Positions 1-7,074 of a DNA stretch of 8,025 nucleotides are shown piece after piece. The stretch's first letter is position 1; each line of letters starts with the position of its first letter. Location of the stretch: assembly GCA_934202505.1 (NCBI GenBank), contig CAKPXW010000078.1:1-8025 (forward strand). Reading direction: 5' to 3'. The DNA comes from an uncultured Bacilli bacterium (GTDB lineage: Bacteria > Bacillota_I > Bacilli_A > RFN20 > CAG-631). The notes beneath the pieces were generated by a model that was not told where the DNA came from, did no database searches, and was given only the letters and a program-made list of their open reading frames with translations. The position numbers were made by a program, and so were the translations under genes.

Positions 1-886
1 CAACAACTTTTGTATATGTTTCTTGCCAAATTGGACCATATGTTTGTAAACAAGTAACACTTTGTTTTGCTCCATCTTCAACGGCTTTTTTAGTCATTTC
101 TTGAATTTCAGCTTCGCTTAATTGAACTTTATGAGTATCTTGATATTCTTTAACTAATGTTCCATCTAAAGCTTTAAAAGCATTAAATGTAGTTTCAAAC
201 ATATTTTTAATATCAACCTTATCACCAATATAACGTTGTCTAATAAAATTGAAGCCAGCAATTAATCTTTTTAAGATGTTTAAATTATAATTTACTTCAT
301 AAGAAGGTTTATTATTACTTGCTTTCATTGCTTTTTTCAATTCATTATCATTTCTAATAACTTCATTAAAAAATAGCCAGTTAGCAACTACACGATAATA
401 ATCTTCTGAAGCTATTATGCATTTATCAACATCTGGATCCACAACTGCATTTGTCTTTTTATAATTTGTATAAAATGCATTTAAAATATCTTCAACTGAT
501 TGATAACATTTTATTGTTTCTTCTACAAAATCAGCCACTTTATCTGGATCTACTTTTTTAGTATCAAATGAAACATAATTTTCTTCTTCATATAGATTAT
601 GGAAGTAGTTAACGAATTGCGTGTATAATGGTCTTACTTCCTCCTTTGGATGGTTTTCAATCCATTTTTGAGTAAAATTTCCTGGGGCCAACATTTGTTT
701 AGCCATTGTTTTTCTTCTTTCAAAAGCATCGGGTTTAATTTCTAATTTTTCATGACAATATTCAAATGAATCTCTGAATAAATAAGATAAGTGTAGTATT
801 TCAATTAAAGTATAGTTATTAAATCTTGGATCTACAACTTTTGTTTCAGATTGTTCATCAACTTTTTTTTCTTCTTTTTCTGCCAT
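1..886 (-). CDS. Uncharacterised protein, C-terminus cut off by the window edge
   Basis: An open frame reads leftward from ATG at 886 to the window edge, giving 295 visible codons without a stop. I do not recognise the family. The first 20 residues are charged and low in complexity (MAEKEEKKVDEQ...), and are probably disordered. The rest looks soluble and mainly alpha-helical, rich in Lys, Glu, Asp, Tyr, Phe and Asn, with no signal peptide or convincing membrane segment. No catalytic motif stands out; VDPD occurs near residues 112-115 and 149-152. The start is well supported: GGAGGA sits 7 bases before the ATG (894-899), and an extended -10 promoter lies further upstream. The gene follows the Ddl-like gene on the same strand after 75 bases with no terminator seen between, so some read-through is possible. 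Its own strong promoter and ribosome binding site suggest good expression. That it is a real gene is near certain; its function is unknown. Confidence 0.85.
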   Translation of the reverse strand, partial: MAEKEEKKVDEQSETKVVDPRFNNYTLIEILHLSYLFRDSFEYCHEKLEIKPDAFERRKTMAKQMLAPGNFTQKWIENHPKEEVRPLYTQFVNYFHNLYEEENYVSFDTKKVDPDKVADFVEETIKCYQSVEDILNAFYTNYKKTNAVVDPDVDKCIIASEDYYRVVANWLFFNEVIRNDNELKKAMKASNNKPSYEVNYNLNILKRLIAGFNFIRQRYIGDKVDIKNMFETTFNAFKALDGTLVKEYQDTHKVQLSEAEIQEMTKKAVEDGAKQSVTCLQTYGPIWQETYTKVV

Positions 887-922
887 AGTAATGTCCTCCA
901 AACAACATAATTATATACTAAT

Positions 923-951
923 ATTATATCACCTCATATAAAAATATACAA
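923..951 (-). promoter_or_regulatory. Extended -10 promoter of the uncharacterised leftward gene
   Basis: On the minus strand a perfect TATAAT (928-923) is preceded by TGA (931-929), giving the extended -10 form TGNTATAAT. A partial -35, TTGTAT (951-946), lies exactly 17 bases upstream. Transcription would start near 915, about 30 bases before the ATG. The weak -35 (3 of 6 matches) is typical of promoters that rely on the extended -10. Confidence 0.7.
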
Positions 952-961
952 ATATATCTTA

Positions 962-2059
962 TTATTTAAACAGTTTCATACTATCATTTTTGCTTTTTAA
1001 AATATTATCTTTATAATTTTCGATTAACATTTTATTATTTTCAATTTCTTCTAAACCATTATCAATTATAATGTCAATCAAATCATTAATTTTAATATTT
1101 ACTTTATCAAATAAATAATAAGCTAAAGATCCAGGTATATTATTTATTTCGTTAAAATATAATTTTTTCTTATCTTTATCATACAAATAATCAATCCTAA
1201 CAACTCCTGATGTATTTAAATTAGTACATAATTCCATAGATTTTTTTATAATTTCATCCCTCAACATTTCATTTATAATAGCTGGTAGTTCTTTTTCTTC
1301 TTGTATCATTGATTTTGAAGAATTTAAATATTTATCATTATAAGATAAAATTGATCCTTTTTTTATTTTTTCTATTTCAGAATATAAATATTTTGATTTG
1401 TTTTTTAAAACTGCGATATTTAATTCTTCAAAATTATTTAAGTATTTTTCAACAATTATTTTATTATCAAAATATAATACTTCTTTTATTTGATCAAGGA
1501 GTTCATTACTATTATTTATCTTTTTAATTCCAACACTGCTTCCTAGTCTACAAGGTTTAATAATTAGTGGATAACCAATCCTATTGGCTTTTTTTATTAT
1601 CTCATCTAATTTATTATCTATATCCTGCCTAAACAATGAAAAATAAGGTAATGCTGATGTATTTCCTATTTTTTTTGCTAGTTCTTTATCATGACAAATA
1701 GCACTGACATATTGATCTTGACCTATTACAGGAATATTTAAGACATTAAAGTATGAATATATGCTTCCATCCTCACATTTTTTACCATGACTGACAATTA
1801 ATACTCCTAGAAAATTTATTTTTTTATGATGTAATTTTAAATAATTTTGATTAGCTTCAAATTGAACTTCATTTTTATAATTAAAAGTTTTAAAAGTATT
1901 AATTTCCATAGAATTAATAAAATAAAATTTCCCTTTTTTCAAATAAATTGGAATTAAATTGTACTTCCCTGTATATTGTTTATACACTTGTAATGCTGTG
2001 ATAATGCTAATTTCATGTTCTACACTATCTCCACCAAAAACCATAATTATATTATTCAT
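962..2059 (-). CDS. D-alanine--D-alanine ligase-like ATP-grasp enzyme (divergent Ddl)
   Basis: Ddl enzymes use ATP to join two D-Ala molecules into the dipeptide that MurF adds to the wall precursor. At 365 residues this is a full-length Ddl fold. Visible motifs: GGDSVEHEIS (9-18, catalytic Glu14), HGKKCEDG (91-98), KPCRLGSSVG (168-177), VEKY (203-206), omega-loop DKY (Lys243, Tyr244), RID (288-290) and NEINNIPG (303-310, metal ligands Glu304 and Asn306). Glu14, Ser174 and Tyr244 match the Glu15/Ser150/Tyr216 triad of E. coli DdlB. Oddities: the usual Glu before GSS is Leu172, and by ungapped alignment DdlB Ser281, which binds the second D-Ala carboxylate, becomes Tyr315. Another D-amino acid or hydroxy acid as second substrate is therefore possible. 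The start fits the family N-terminus; AAAGGAGA overlaps the stop codon of the Mur ligase, 17 bases upstream, so the two are co-translated. I left the symbol empty because a separate canonical ddl may exist elsewhere. Confidence 0.88.
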   Translation of the reverse strand: MNNIIMVFGGDSVEHEISIITALQVYKQYTGKYNLIPIYLKKGKFYFINSMEINTFKTFNYKNEVQFEANQNYLKLHHKKINFLGVLIVSHGKKCEDGSIYSYFNVLNIPVIGQDQYVSAICHDKELAKKIGNTSALPYFSLFRQDIDNKLDEIIKKANRIGYPLIIKPCRLGSSVGIKKINNSNELLDQIKEVLYFDNKIIVEKYLNNFEELNIAVLKNKSKYLYSEIEKIKKGSILSYNDKYLNSSKSMIQEEKELPAIINEMLRDEIIKKSMELCTNLNTSGVVRIDYLYDKDKKKLYFNEINNIPGSLAYYLFDKVNIKINDLIDIIIDNGLEEIENNKMLIENYKDNILKSKNDSMKLFK

Positions 2060-2076
2060 TAATAGTTAAATCTCCT

Positions 2077-3537
2077 TTACTTTATAAATATATCTGGTAA
2101 ATCATTTTCAATAAGTACACTAGAATTAGTTTCATAGTAATTTTTATTTAAATATTCCATGCAATCTTTAAAATTAGTAAATCTTTTTTGATTTTCAAAA
2201 GGGTAATCTTTAAAAAAATCATTTTTTTCTATAATACAAAATAAATCACAAGAAATGTTTATTTTTTTATACATGATATCTTTTTCTTTATTTGTTAATG
2301 TTGATTCAATAAGGCCAGGGGATATTAATATTTTATAGTTATTCATTCTTGATAATAAATCACATGAAGATAAAAATCCTTCATAATTGCTATTATATGA
2401 ATCATCAATAATTAGCCAATTATTCTTCTTTTCATAAGACAATCTATGTTCAACATTTTTTAAAGATGCTATTTTTTGTATAATATGAAAATGATTAATA
2501 TTTAAAATGTCAGCTACAGCTATTGATAATAATAAATTGCTTAGATTATGTGTTCCATGTAAGAATGTACTACACTTATATTCTTTCATACCTATATGCA
2601 AAGAAAATTTAGTTTCTAGCTCATTATATTCTATTTTATCAATATAATAATTTGCCATTTGATTTGTACTTATAGTTTTATTTATTACTTTTAAATTTGT
2701 ATTATTTATATTTTTATCATCTATATTTAAAATAGCGTAACCGTTTTCTTTAACTAAATCAAATAATTTATTCTTTTCATTAATAATATTCTTAAATGAT
2801 TTAAATGTTGAAAGGTGCTGTTTACCAATTTTTGTTACAATGCCTATATTTGCATCTATAATCTTTTTAAATTTGTTTATTCCATTTCTTGTATCTAATC
2901 CTATTTCCAATATTAAGATCTCATGAAATGGTTTTAAATCATTATTTATTGTCATTAAAATCCCATTTAAAGTGTTATAAGATTTTTTTGTAGTGCAAAC
3001 TCTATAATCTTTATTTATTATTTCATAAATAAAATTTTTAGTTGTTGTTTTTCCATAACTTCCTGTAATTACAATTATTAAAGGTTTAATAGTTTTTAAT
3101 TTATTTTTTGCTTTTTTTATATATTTATTTTGTATCATTTTTTCTATAAGAATTGATAGGGAAAAAGAAAAGATAAAAAAAGCATAAAACATTAAAGTAG
3201 CTTCATAAAAATTAAACATAAATAGAAATGGAATAATAATATTAAATACCAAAATATTTCTAATTACTCTTTTAGTTAGTTTAAATTTAATCAGTTTATC
3301 TTTGAAAATAAAAAAATAAAAACAAAATGCCAAAATAAACGATATAATCTTAATTTTTAAAAAGATTGTTAATAATATAAAAACATTTATTACTATTTCG
3401 TATTGCAAATATTTATTTTGCATCAAATAAATAAACAATCTTTTCAAATTATAATATTGTTTTTGTAAAATATTTAAGAAACATAAATTTAAATAATTAA
3501 AGCATATAAAAATAAGCAAAATATTAACTATCTTCAT
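2077..3537 (-). CDS. Membrane-anchored Mur ligase (MurF-like), N-terminal UDP-substrate domain replaced by membrane helices
   Basis: Mur ligases use ATP to add amino acids or a dipeptide to wall precursors; MurF adds D-Ala-D-Ala. The central and C-terminal domains are complete: P-loop GSYGKTTTK (159-167), SYNTLNG (186-192), EIG (211-213), His241, Lys255 at the position of the carbamylated lysine, NIDD (271-274), GTHNLSN (328-334) and DDSYNSN (378-384), with ENDLPD near the C-terminus. The first 150 residues are not the MurF UDP-MurNAc-binding domain. They contain about four or five hydrophobic segments (roughly 1-21, 48-60, 63-78, 93-111, 113-132), so the catalytic part is probably held at the inner membrane face. 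I infer a lipid-linked or otherwise unusual acceptor. The start overlaps the hydrolase gene by 14 bases. The ribosome site is modest (AAGGA, 12 bases upstream), which suits translational coupling. The fold is certain; the exact substrate is not. Confidence 0.88.
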   Translation of the reverse strand: MKIVNILLIFICFNYLNLCFLNILQKQYYNLKRLFIYLMQNKYLQYEIVINVFILLTIFLKIKIISFILAFCFYFFIFKDKLIKFKLTKRVIRNILVFNIIIPFLFMFNFYEATLMFYAFFIFSFSLSILIEKMIQNKYIKKAKNKLKTIKPLIIVITGSYGKTTTKNFIYEIINKDYRVCTTKKSYNTLNGILMTINNDLKPFHEILILEIGLDTRNGINKFKKIIDANIGIVTKIGKQHLSTFKSFKNIINEKNKLFDLVKENGYAILNIDDKNINNTNLKVINKTISTNQMANYYIDKIEYNELETKFSLHIGMKEYKCSTFLHGTHNLSNLLLSIAVADILNINHFHIIQKIASLKNVEHRLSYEKKNNWLIIDDSYNSNYEGFLSSCDLLSRMNNYKILISPGLIESTLTNKEKDIMYKKINISCDLFCIIEKNDFFKDYPFENQKRFTNFKDCMEYLNKNYYETNSSVLIENDLPDIFIK

Positions 3538-4222
3538 AATCTAGTTGAGTCCTTATTATTTCTTTTATAATAGATGAGTTATTTATATACGCAAAATGAT
3601 TACCATGAAGTGCAAATAAAAAACTATTAAGAAACAATTTACATGTCTTTTTTTCTAATAAAAAAGGCGTTATATCATCTTGCTTGCCTGCAACAATTAT
3701 TACTGGCTTTTCTATTTTCTTTAATAAATCTAAATCATTATAGTTTATAATATTAGACATTGTCTTTTTCAAAATGTTATCACAATTTTTATAATCATTA
3801 CTTCCCATTTTATCAGCTATTTTGTTAAATTTTAATATTTTCTTTAAAAATTTGTATGTCCATATTTTTAAATAATAAATTATTCCTCTTCTTTTGTGTA
3901 AAATAGATGGAGAAATCAGGGTTATTCCTTTTAAACAATTATTTCTTGCTAATAAATATGCTGCAAGCTTTCCTCCGAAAGAATGGCCAACAATATAACA
4001 TACTTTATACTCTTTAATTATTTTTTCTAAAAAGCTTAAATAATCTTCAAATTTATAAGGCTTTGTTATTTTTTCGTTAAAACCTGGTAGATCTACAAAT
4101 ACACTATTATATTTTTTATGGTTAACATCTAATATTTGTAAATATTTTCTATTGCATCCCCAACCATGTAAATATAATACTGACTGATTTTCTTTATTGG
4201 TACTTAAACAATCAATCGCCAT
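3524..4222 (-). CDS. Alpha/beta hydrolase, first gene of the Mur ligase-Ddl operon
   Basis: This is a 232-residue alpha/beta-hydrolase-fold protein with a complete catalytic set. It has the oxyanion motif LHGWG (18-22), the nucleophile elbow GHSFGG (79-84, Ser81), an acid in GKQDD (Asp182 most likely), and His209 in HGNHF. A lid segment rich in Lys and hydrophobics covers roughly 108-165. No signal peptide is seen, so it should act in the cytosol, perhaps at the membrane. Family members are esterases, thioesterases, lactonases or peptidases, and the sequence does not decide which. Being first in an operon with a membrane Mur ligase and a Ddl-like ligase, overlapping the former by 14 bases, suggests a role in making, editing or removing the same peptide or ester product. 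The ATG at 4222 has AGGTGG 6 bases upstream. Confidence 0.87.
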   Translation of the reverse strand: MAIDCLSTNKENQSVLYLHGWGCNRKYLQILDVNHKKYNSVFVDLPGFNEKITKPYKFEDYLSFLEKIIKEYKVCYIVGHSFGGKLAAYLLARNNCLKGITLISPSILHKRRGIIYYLKIWTYKFLKKILKFNKIADKMGSNDYKNCDNILKKTMSNIINYNDLDLLKKIEKPVIIVAGKQDDITPFLLEKKTCKLFLNSFLFALHGNHFAYINNSSIIKEIIRTQLDYEDS

Positions 4223-4248
4223 AATATACCACCTATAAATTGATATGA

Positions 4249-4277
4249 AATTTAGTAAATAAAAATTACTTTTTCAA
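4249..4277 (-). promoter_or_regulatory. Possible promoter of the hydrolase-Mur ligase-Ddl operon
   Basis: On the minus strand TTGAAA (4277-4272) and TAAATT (4254-4249) are separated by 17 bases, placing a start near 4242, about 20 bases before the hydrolase ATG. The -10 is weak (4 of 6) and the region is very A+T-rich, so this is only a candidate. Confidence 0.4.
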
Positions 4278-4293
4278 ATAATATATTTTTTTG

Positions 4294-4323
4294 TTGACAA
4301 AAAAATATAAATAATAATATTAT
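4294..4323 (+). promoter_or_regulatory. Promoter of the nfeD-slipin operon
   Basis: A perfect TTGACA (4294-4299) is followed after 18 bases by TATTAT (4318-4323, 5 of 6). Transcription would begin close to 4330, leaving a very short leader that is essentially the ribosome binding site GAGGAGG (4331-4337). It is divergent from the candidate promoter of the hydrolase operon, the two -35 boxes lying only 16 bases apart. Confidence 0.65.
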
Positions 4324-4347
4324 TATATTAGAGGAGGTTTTATTTTT

Positions 4348-4809
4348 ATGGGTTTTATGTTTTGGGTTTGGCTATGTGTAATGATTATAAGCGTTATAAT
4401 CGAACTATCAACTATTAATTTAACTAGTTTTTGGTTTTCCATTGGTGCCATTCCTGCATTAGTTATAAGTATTTTTACCCCAAATAAAGTTGTTTATATT
4501 TTAATTCAGTGTTTAGTTTTCACAATTGTATCACTTGTTGCTATTATTTTTCTAAGACCAATATTTAAAAAGAAATTTGATTCACCTCAAATTGCAACAA
4601 ACATTGATTCAATGATTGGAAAAGTAGTAATTGTTGAAACAGAAATAACTCCTACTCAACCTGGAAGTATTAAGACAGAAGGTATTGAATGGAGTGCTAT
4701 TTCAAATGATGACAGATTAGAACCTGGAGACTTTGTAACAATTGATAAAATTGAAGGAAACACTTTCACTGTTAGTAAATTTACTAAAGAAAAGGAGAAT
4801 AAAAAATAA
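4348..4809 (+). CDS. NfeD-family membrane protein, slipin partner
   Basis: A 153-residue protein of the short NfeD class. Three membrane segments (about 3-20, 27-43, 48-69) end in the conserved-looking LRP (69-71). A C-terminal OB-fold domain follows (about 88-146), with IGKVVIV, PGSIKTEGIEW (Trp115), LEPGDFV and the final GNTFTV strand. The N-terminal ClpP-like protease domain of long NfeD proteins is absent. NfeD proteins are encoded beside SPFH-domain proteins and are thought to work with them in membrane microdomains; here the slipin gene starts on the last base of this stop codon (TAATG). The ATG has GAGGAGG ending 10 bases upstream, and a second in-frame ATG (codon 4) is less well placed. 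The family call is firm; the precise role of the pair in this organism is unknown. Confidence 0.88.
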   Translation: MGFMFWVWLCVMIISVIIELSTINLTSFWFSIGAIPALVISIFTPNKVVYILIQCLVFTIVSLVAIIFLRPIFKKKFDSPQIATNIDSMIGKVVIVETEITPTQPGSIKTEGIEWSAISNDDRLEPGDFVTIDKIEGNTFTVSKFTKEKENKK

Positions 4810-5702
4810 TGTTAATTTTCAGTATACCAGTTGGTTTAATTATTTTCTTATCCGTTCTAGTACTATTAATTATTATTGCTTTAGTAAGCAGCATAAAGAT
4901 TGTTAGACAAACAGAAGCCGTAATTATTGAAAGACTTGGAAAATATCATGGGACTTTAGATGTAGGTTTACATATTGTTATGCCATTTTTCGATCGTGCT
5001 GTTAAAAAAGTTTCTTTAAAAGAACATGTTGCTGATTTTAAACCTCAACCTGTTATTACAAAAGATAATGTAACTATCCAAATTGATACTGTTGTATATT
5101 ATCAAATTACTGATGCTCGTCTTTATACATATGGAGTATCAAACCCTATTTCTGCAATTGAAAATCTTACAGCCACTACTTTAAGAAATATTATTGGTGA
5201 GCTTGAACTTGATGCCACACTAACTTCAAGAGATGTAATTAATTCAAAAATGCGTTTAATTCTAGATGAAGCAACCGATCCATGGGGCATAAAAGTTCGC
5301 CGAGTTGAATTAAAAAATATTATTCCTCCACGTGATATACAAGAAGCTATGGAAAAGCAAATGCGTGCTGAACGAGAAAGAAGAGAAAAAATATTACAAG
5401 CTGAAGGTGAAAAAAGAAGTGCTATTTTAGTTGCTGAAGGTGAAAAGGAATCAACTGTATTAAAAGCAGAAGCTAAAAAAGCTGCATTAATTGCTGAAGC
5501 TGAAGGTCTTGCCAAATCAATTGAATTGATTAATAACGCTTGTCCAAATGAAGCATATTTAAAACTTAAAGGATATGAAGCTTTAGAAAAAGTTGCGAAT
5601 GGACAATCCACAAAATTAATAGTCCCTAGTGATATTACTTCACTAACTTCTAATGTTGCAGAAATTGTTGAAACAATTAATTCTACAAAAAGCAATAAAT
5701 AA
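4809..5702 (+). CDS. Slipin / stomatin-like SPFH-domain membrane protein
   Basis: A 297-residue member of the stomatin/paraslipin group (E. coli QmcA is a relative). An N-terminal hydrophobic anchor (about 5-27) is followed by the SPFH domain (about 30-180). This includes ERLGKYHGTLDVGLH, the Asp-Trp/Pro-rich DPWGIKV (157-163) and the hallmark IIPPRDIQEAMEKQM. A Glu/Ala/Lys-rich coiled coil (about 176-235) with repeated EGEK/AEGEK/AEAKK units then leads to oligomerisation. Such proteins form large ring or cage assemblies at the membrane, often with an NfeD partner. It shares one base with the upstream nfeD stop, with AAAGGAG 11 bases before its ATG, and its own stop codon forms part of an intrinsic terminator, so the two genes are a closed operon. 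An open frame exists on the opposite strand (5123-5695), but it is a shadow of this coiled-coil coding. Confidence 0.93.
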   Translation: MLIFSIPVGLIIFLSVLVLLIIIALVSSIKIVRQTEAVIIERLGKYHGTLDVGLHIVMPFFDRAVKKVSLKEHVADFKPQPVITKDNVTIQIDTVVYYQITDARLYTYGVSNPISAIENLTATTLRNIIGELELDATLTSRDVINSKMRLILDEATDPWGIKVRRVELKNIIPPRDIQEAMEKQMRAERERREKILQAEGEKRSAILVAEGEKESTVLKAEAKKAALIAEAEGLAKSIELINNACPNEAYLKLKGYEALEKVANGQSTKLIVPSDITSLTSNVAEIVETINSTKSNK

Positions 5703-5726
5703 GAGACACAGTTGTCTCTTTTTTTT
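5701..5726 (+). terminator. Intrinsic terminator of the nfeD-slipin operon
   Basis: An 8-bp stem AAGAGACA/TGTCTCTT with a CAGT tetraloop (5709-5712) is followed directly by a T run to 5726. Its first bases are the last two of the slipin stop codon. This is a textbook Rho-independent terminator, strong in form. Confidence 0.9.
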
Positions 5727-5750
5727 CATATTATGAATTGGTGATTATAT

Positions 5751-6116
5751 ATGTTAAATTATTCAGGTAGTACATCTTTGTTATTACAGCCAACATTTGC
5801 CAATGTTATAAAAAATAAACCTTCCATTATATCCAAAGTATCTTTTAAAGATATTAATAATATTATTTCTAACGCTCAAAAAATGATTAATATTTATGAT
5901 AGGGCTATTCCTATTATAAATCAAACAAAACCTATGATTGACAATATTCGTACAACTCTTAAAGTTGCAAAAGTGTTTAAAGGAATGAATAACTCAAACA
6001 ATCTTGAAAAAGCTTTTGATAATCTACCAGATTATGATGCCAAAGAAACTTTAAAAGAGAAGAAAGAAGACGAAGTTATAAAAGTTAATAACAATCCATT
6101 TATTCCTATGCTATAA
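5751..6116 (+). CDS. YqfQ/VrrA-family small protein
   Basis: A 121-residue protein with no enzyme motif. The central segment (about 33-80) is helical, with NAQKMINIY (41-49), a Pro-Ile/Pro-Met pair (53-62) and DNIRTTLKVAKVFKGM. This matches the pattern I know from YqfQ/VrrA proteins of Bacilli, where a NxQK helix is followed by a PM...NL segment. A charged, probably disordered tail (about 85-115, DAKETLKEKKEDE) follows. The function of the family is not known. Support for the call also comes from its neighbour: in B. subtilis yqfQ lies next to ispH (yqfP), as here with a 28-base gap to the proposed ispH start. The ATG has only a weak GGTGA upstream and sits 24 bases after the T run of the preceding terminator. 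No good promoter is visible in that gap. Confidence 0.65.
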   Translation: MLNYSGSTSLLLQPTFANVIKNKPSIISKVSFKDINNIISNAQKMINIYDRAIPIINQTKPMIDNIRTTLKVAKVFKGMNNSNNLEKAFDNLPDYDAKETLKEKKEDEVIKVNNNPFIPML

Positions 6117-6144
6117 TATTTTTGAAAGGATGCATTGCTACAAA

Positions 6145-6996
6145 ATGGAAATTGAATTATTATATCCTTTAGGATTTTGTAAAGGCGTACAAAAAGCTAT
6201 AGATACGGCTATTGAAGCGGCAAATACTTATAATGATTTGCCGATTTATTGTATTGGTCCTATAGTTCATAATAAAATAGTTAACGATTTCCTTATTTCA
6301 AAAAATATTCACATTTTAAATGGAAATAAAAAAGATCTACTTGATTCTATAGATAGAGGTGTTGTTATTTTTTCTGCACATGGAATTGATACATCTTTAA
6401 TCGACTATGCAAAAAGTAAAAATTTAATTGTAATAAATACTATTTGCACATATGTACAAAAAAGCATGGATATTATTAGGCAATATCTTAATAATGAATA
6501 TAAAATATTATTTATAGGAGTTAATAATCATCCTGAAACAGAAGCTATCTGTTCAATATCTCAAAATGTTTATTTATGTATTAATAAAGAAAATATACCT
6601 ATTTTTAATAAAACTGATAAAATATTGGTCGCTAATCAAACAACTTTATCAATTGATGATTTAGCATCAATTCATAACCTAATCAAAGCAAACTATCCTC
6701 AAGCTATCTTTGCAGATGAAATATGCAATTCAACAAGACTTAGACAACAGCAAATAAAAAATTTAGACTCTAAAATAGTGGATGGAATAATTATTGTTGG
6801 TGATAAAACTTCAAATAATACAAAATCCTTATTTAGACTCGCTTTAAATAAAAATATTGATACTATAATGATTGAAGACTTATCCGATTTAAATTATGAC
6901 TGGTTATTAAACAAAAAGCATATTTGTATCGCTTCAGGCGCATCAACACCTTTAAAAGTAATTAAAGAAGTGCATGATTTTATTAGAAAGTTATAA
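6145..6996 (+). CDS. ispH: 4-hydroxy-3-methylbut-2-enyl diphosphate reductase (IspH/LytB)
   Basis: IspH is the last enzyme of the MEP pathway. It reduces HMBPP to IPP and DMAPP with a 4Fe-4S cluster, feeding undecaprenyl and other isoprenoids. Counting from this start (283 residues), all three cluster cysteines are present: Cys12 in GFCKGV, Cys101 in NTICTYV and Cys194 in EICNSTRLRQ. His42 (IVHN), His79 (SAHG), His129 and Glu131 (HPE), the QTT motif (165-167), TSNNT and the C-terminal SGASTP (264-269) are also there. The usual TCP around the second cysteine is ICT. I chose ATG 6145 because MEIELLYPLGFC aligns with the family N-terminus (E. coli begins MQILLANPRGFC). The in-frame ATG at 6130 would add five residues but directly abuts GAAAGG with no spacing. 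With 6145 the gap is about 15 bases, which is long, so the start is not settled. Confidence 0.93.
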   Translation: MEIELLYPLGFCKGVQKAIDTAIEAANTYNDLPIYCIGPIVHNKIVNDFLISKNIHILNGNKKDLLDSIDRGVVIFSAHGIDTSLIDYAKSKNLIVINTICTYVQKSMDIIRQYLNNEYKILFIGVNNHPETEAICSISQNVYLCINKENIPIFNKTDKILVANQTTLSIDDLASIHNLIKANYPQAIFADEICNSTRLRQQQIKNLDSKIVDGIIIVGDKTSNNTKSLFRLALNKNIDTIMIEDLSDLNYDWLLNKKHICIASGASTPLKVIKEVHDFIRKL

Positions 6997-7074
6997 TATA
7001 AATTATTATTTTTGAAATAAGTCTATAAAAAGACTTTAAAGGAATAAAATAGTTAATATTTTTTTTAAAAAGTA

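Noticed and set aside
1309..1527. 72-codon plus-strand frame inside the Ddl-like gene
   Set aside because: Low-complexity Leu/Ile/Phe/Tyr composition from A+T-rich antisense sequence, lying wholly inside a well-supported gene.
962..4222. Vancomycin-resistance (van) cluster
   Set aside because: There is no VanH-, VanX-, VanY- or VanS/R-like gene, and Tyr244 of the ligase keeps the D-Ala type residue where VanA has His. A resistance role is not supported by what is visible.
5123..5695. Long open frame of 190 codons antisense to the slipin gene
   Set aside because: It mirrors the Glu/Ala/Lys-rich coiled-coil coding of the slipin, has a Ser/Ala/Ile-rich shadow-like composition, and has no ribosome binding site of note. 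The sense strand is clearly a conserved protein.
6130..6144. ATG at 6130 as the ispH start
   Set aside because: It touches the GAAAGG ribosome site with no spacing, and the five added residues (MHCYK) precede the normal family N-terminus. It is not excluded, because the spacing to 6145 is long.
7019..7036. Hairpin AAGTCT/AGACTT downstream of ispH as a terminator
   Set aside because: The stem is only 6 bp with mostly A-T pairs and is not followed by a T run (TTTAAAGG follows), so it is at best a weak terminator.
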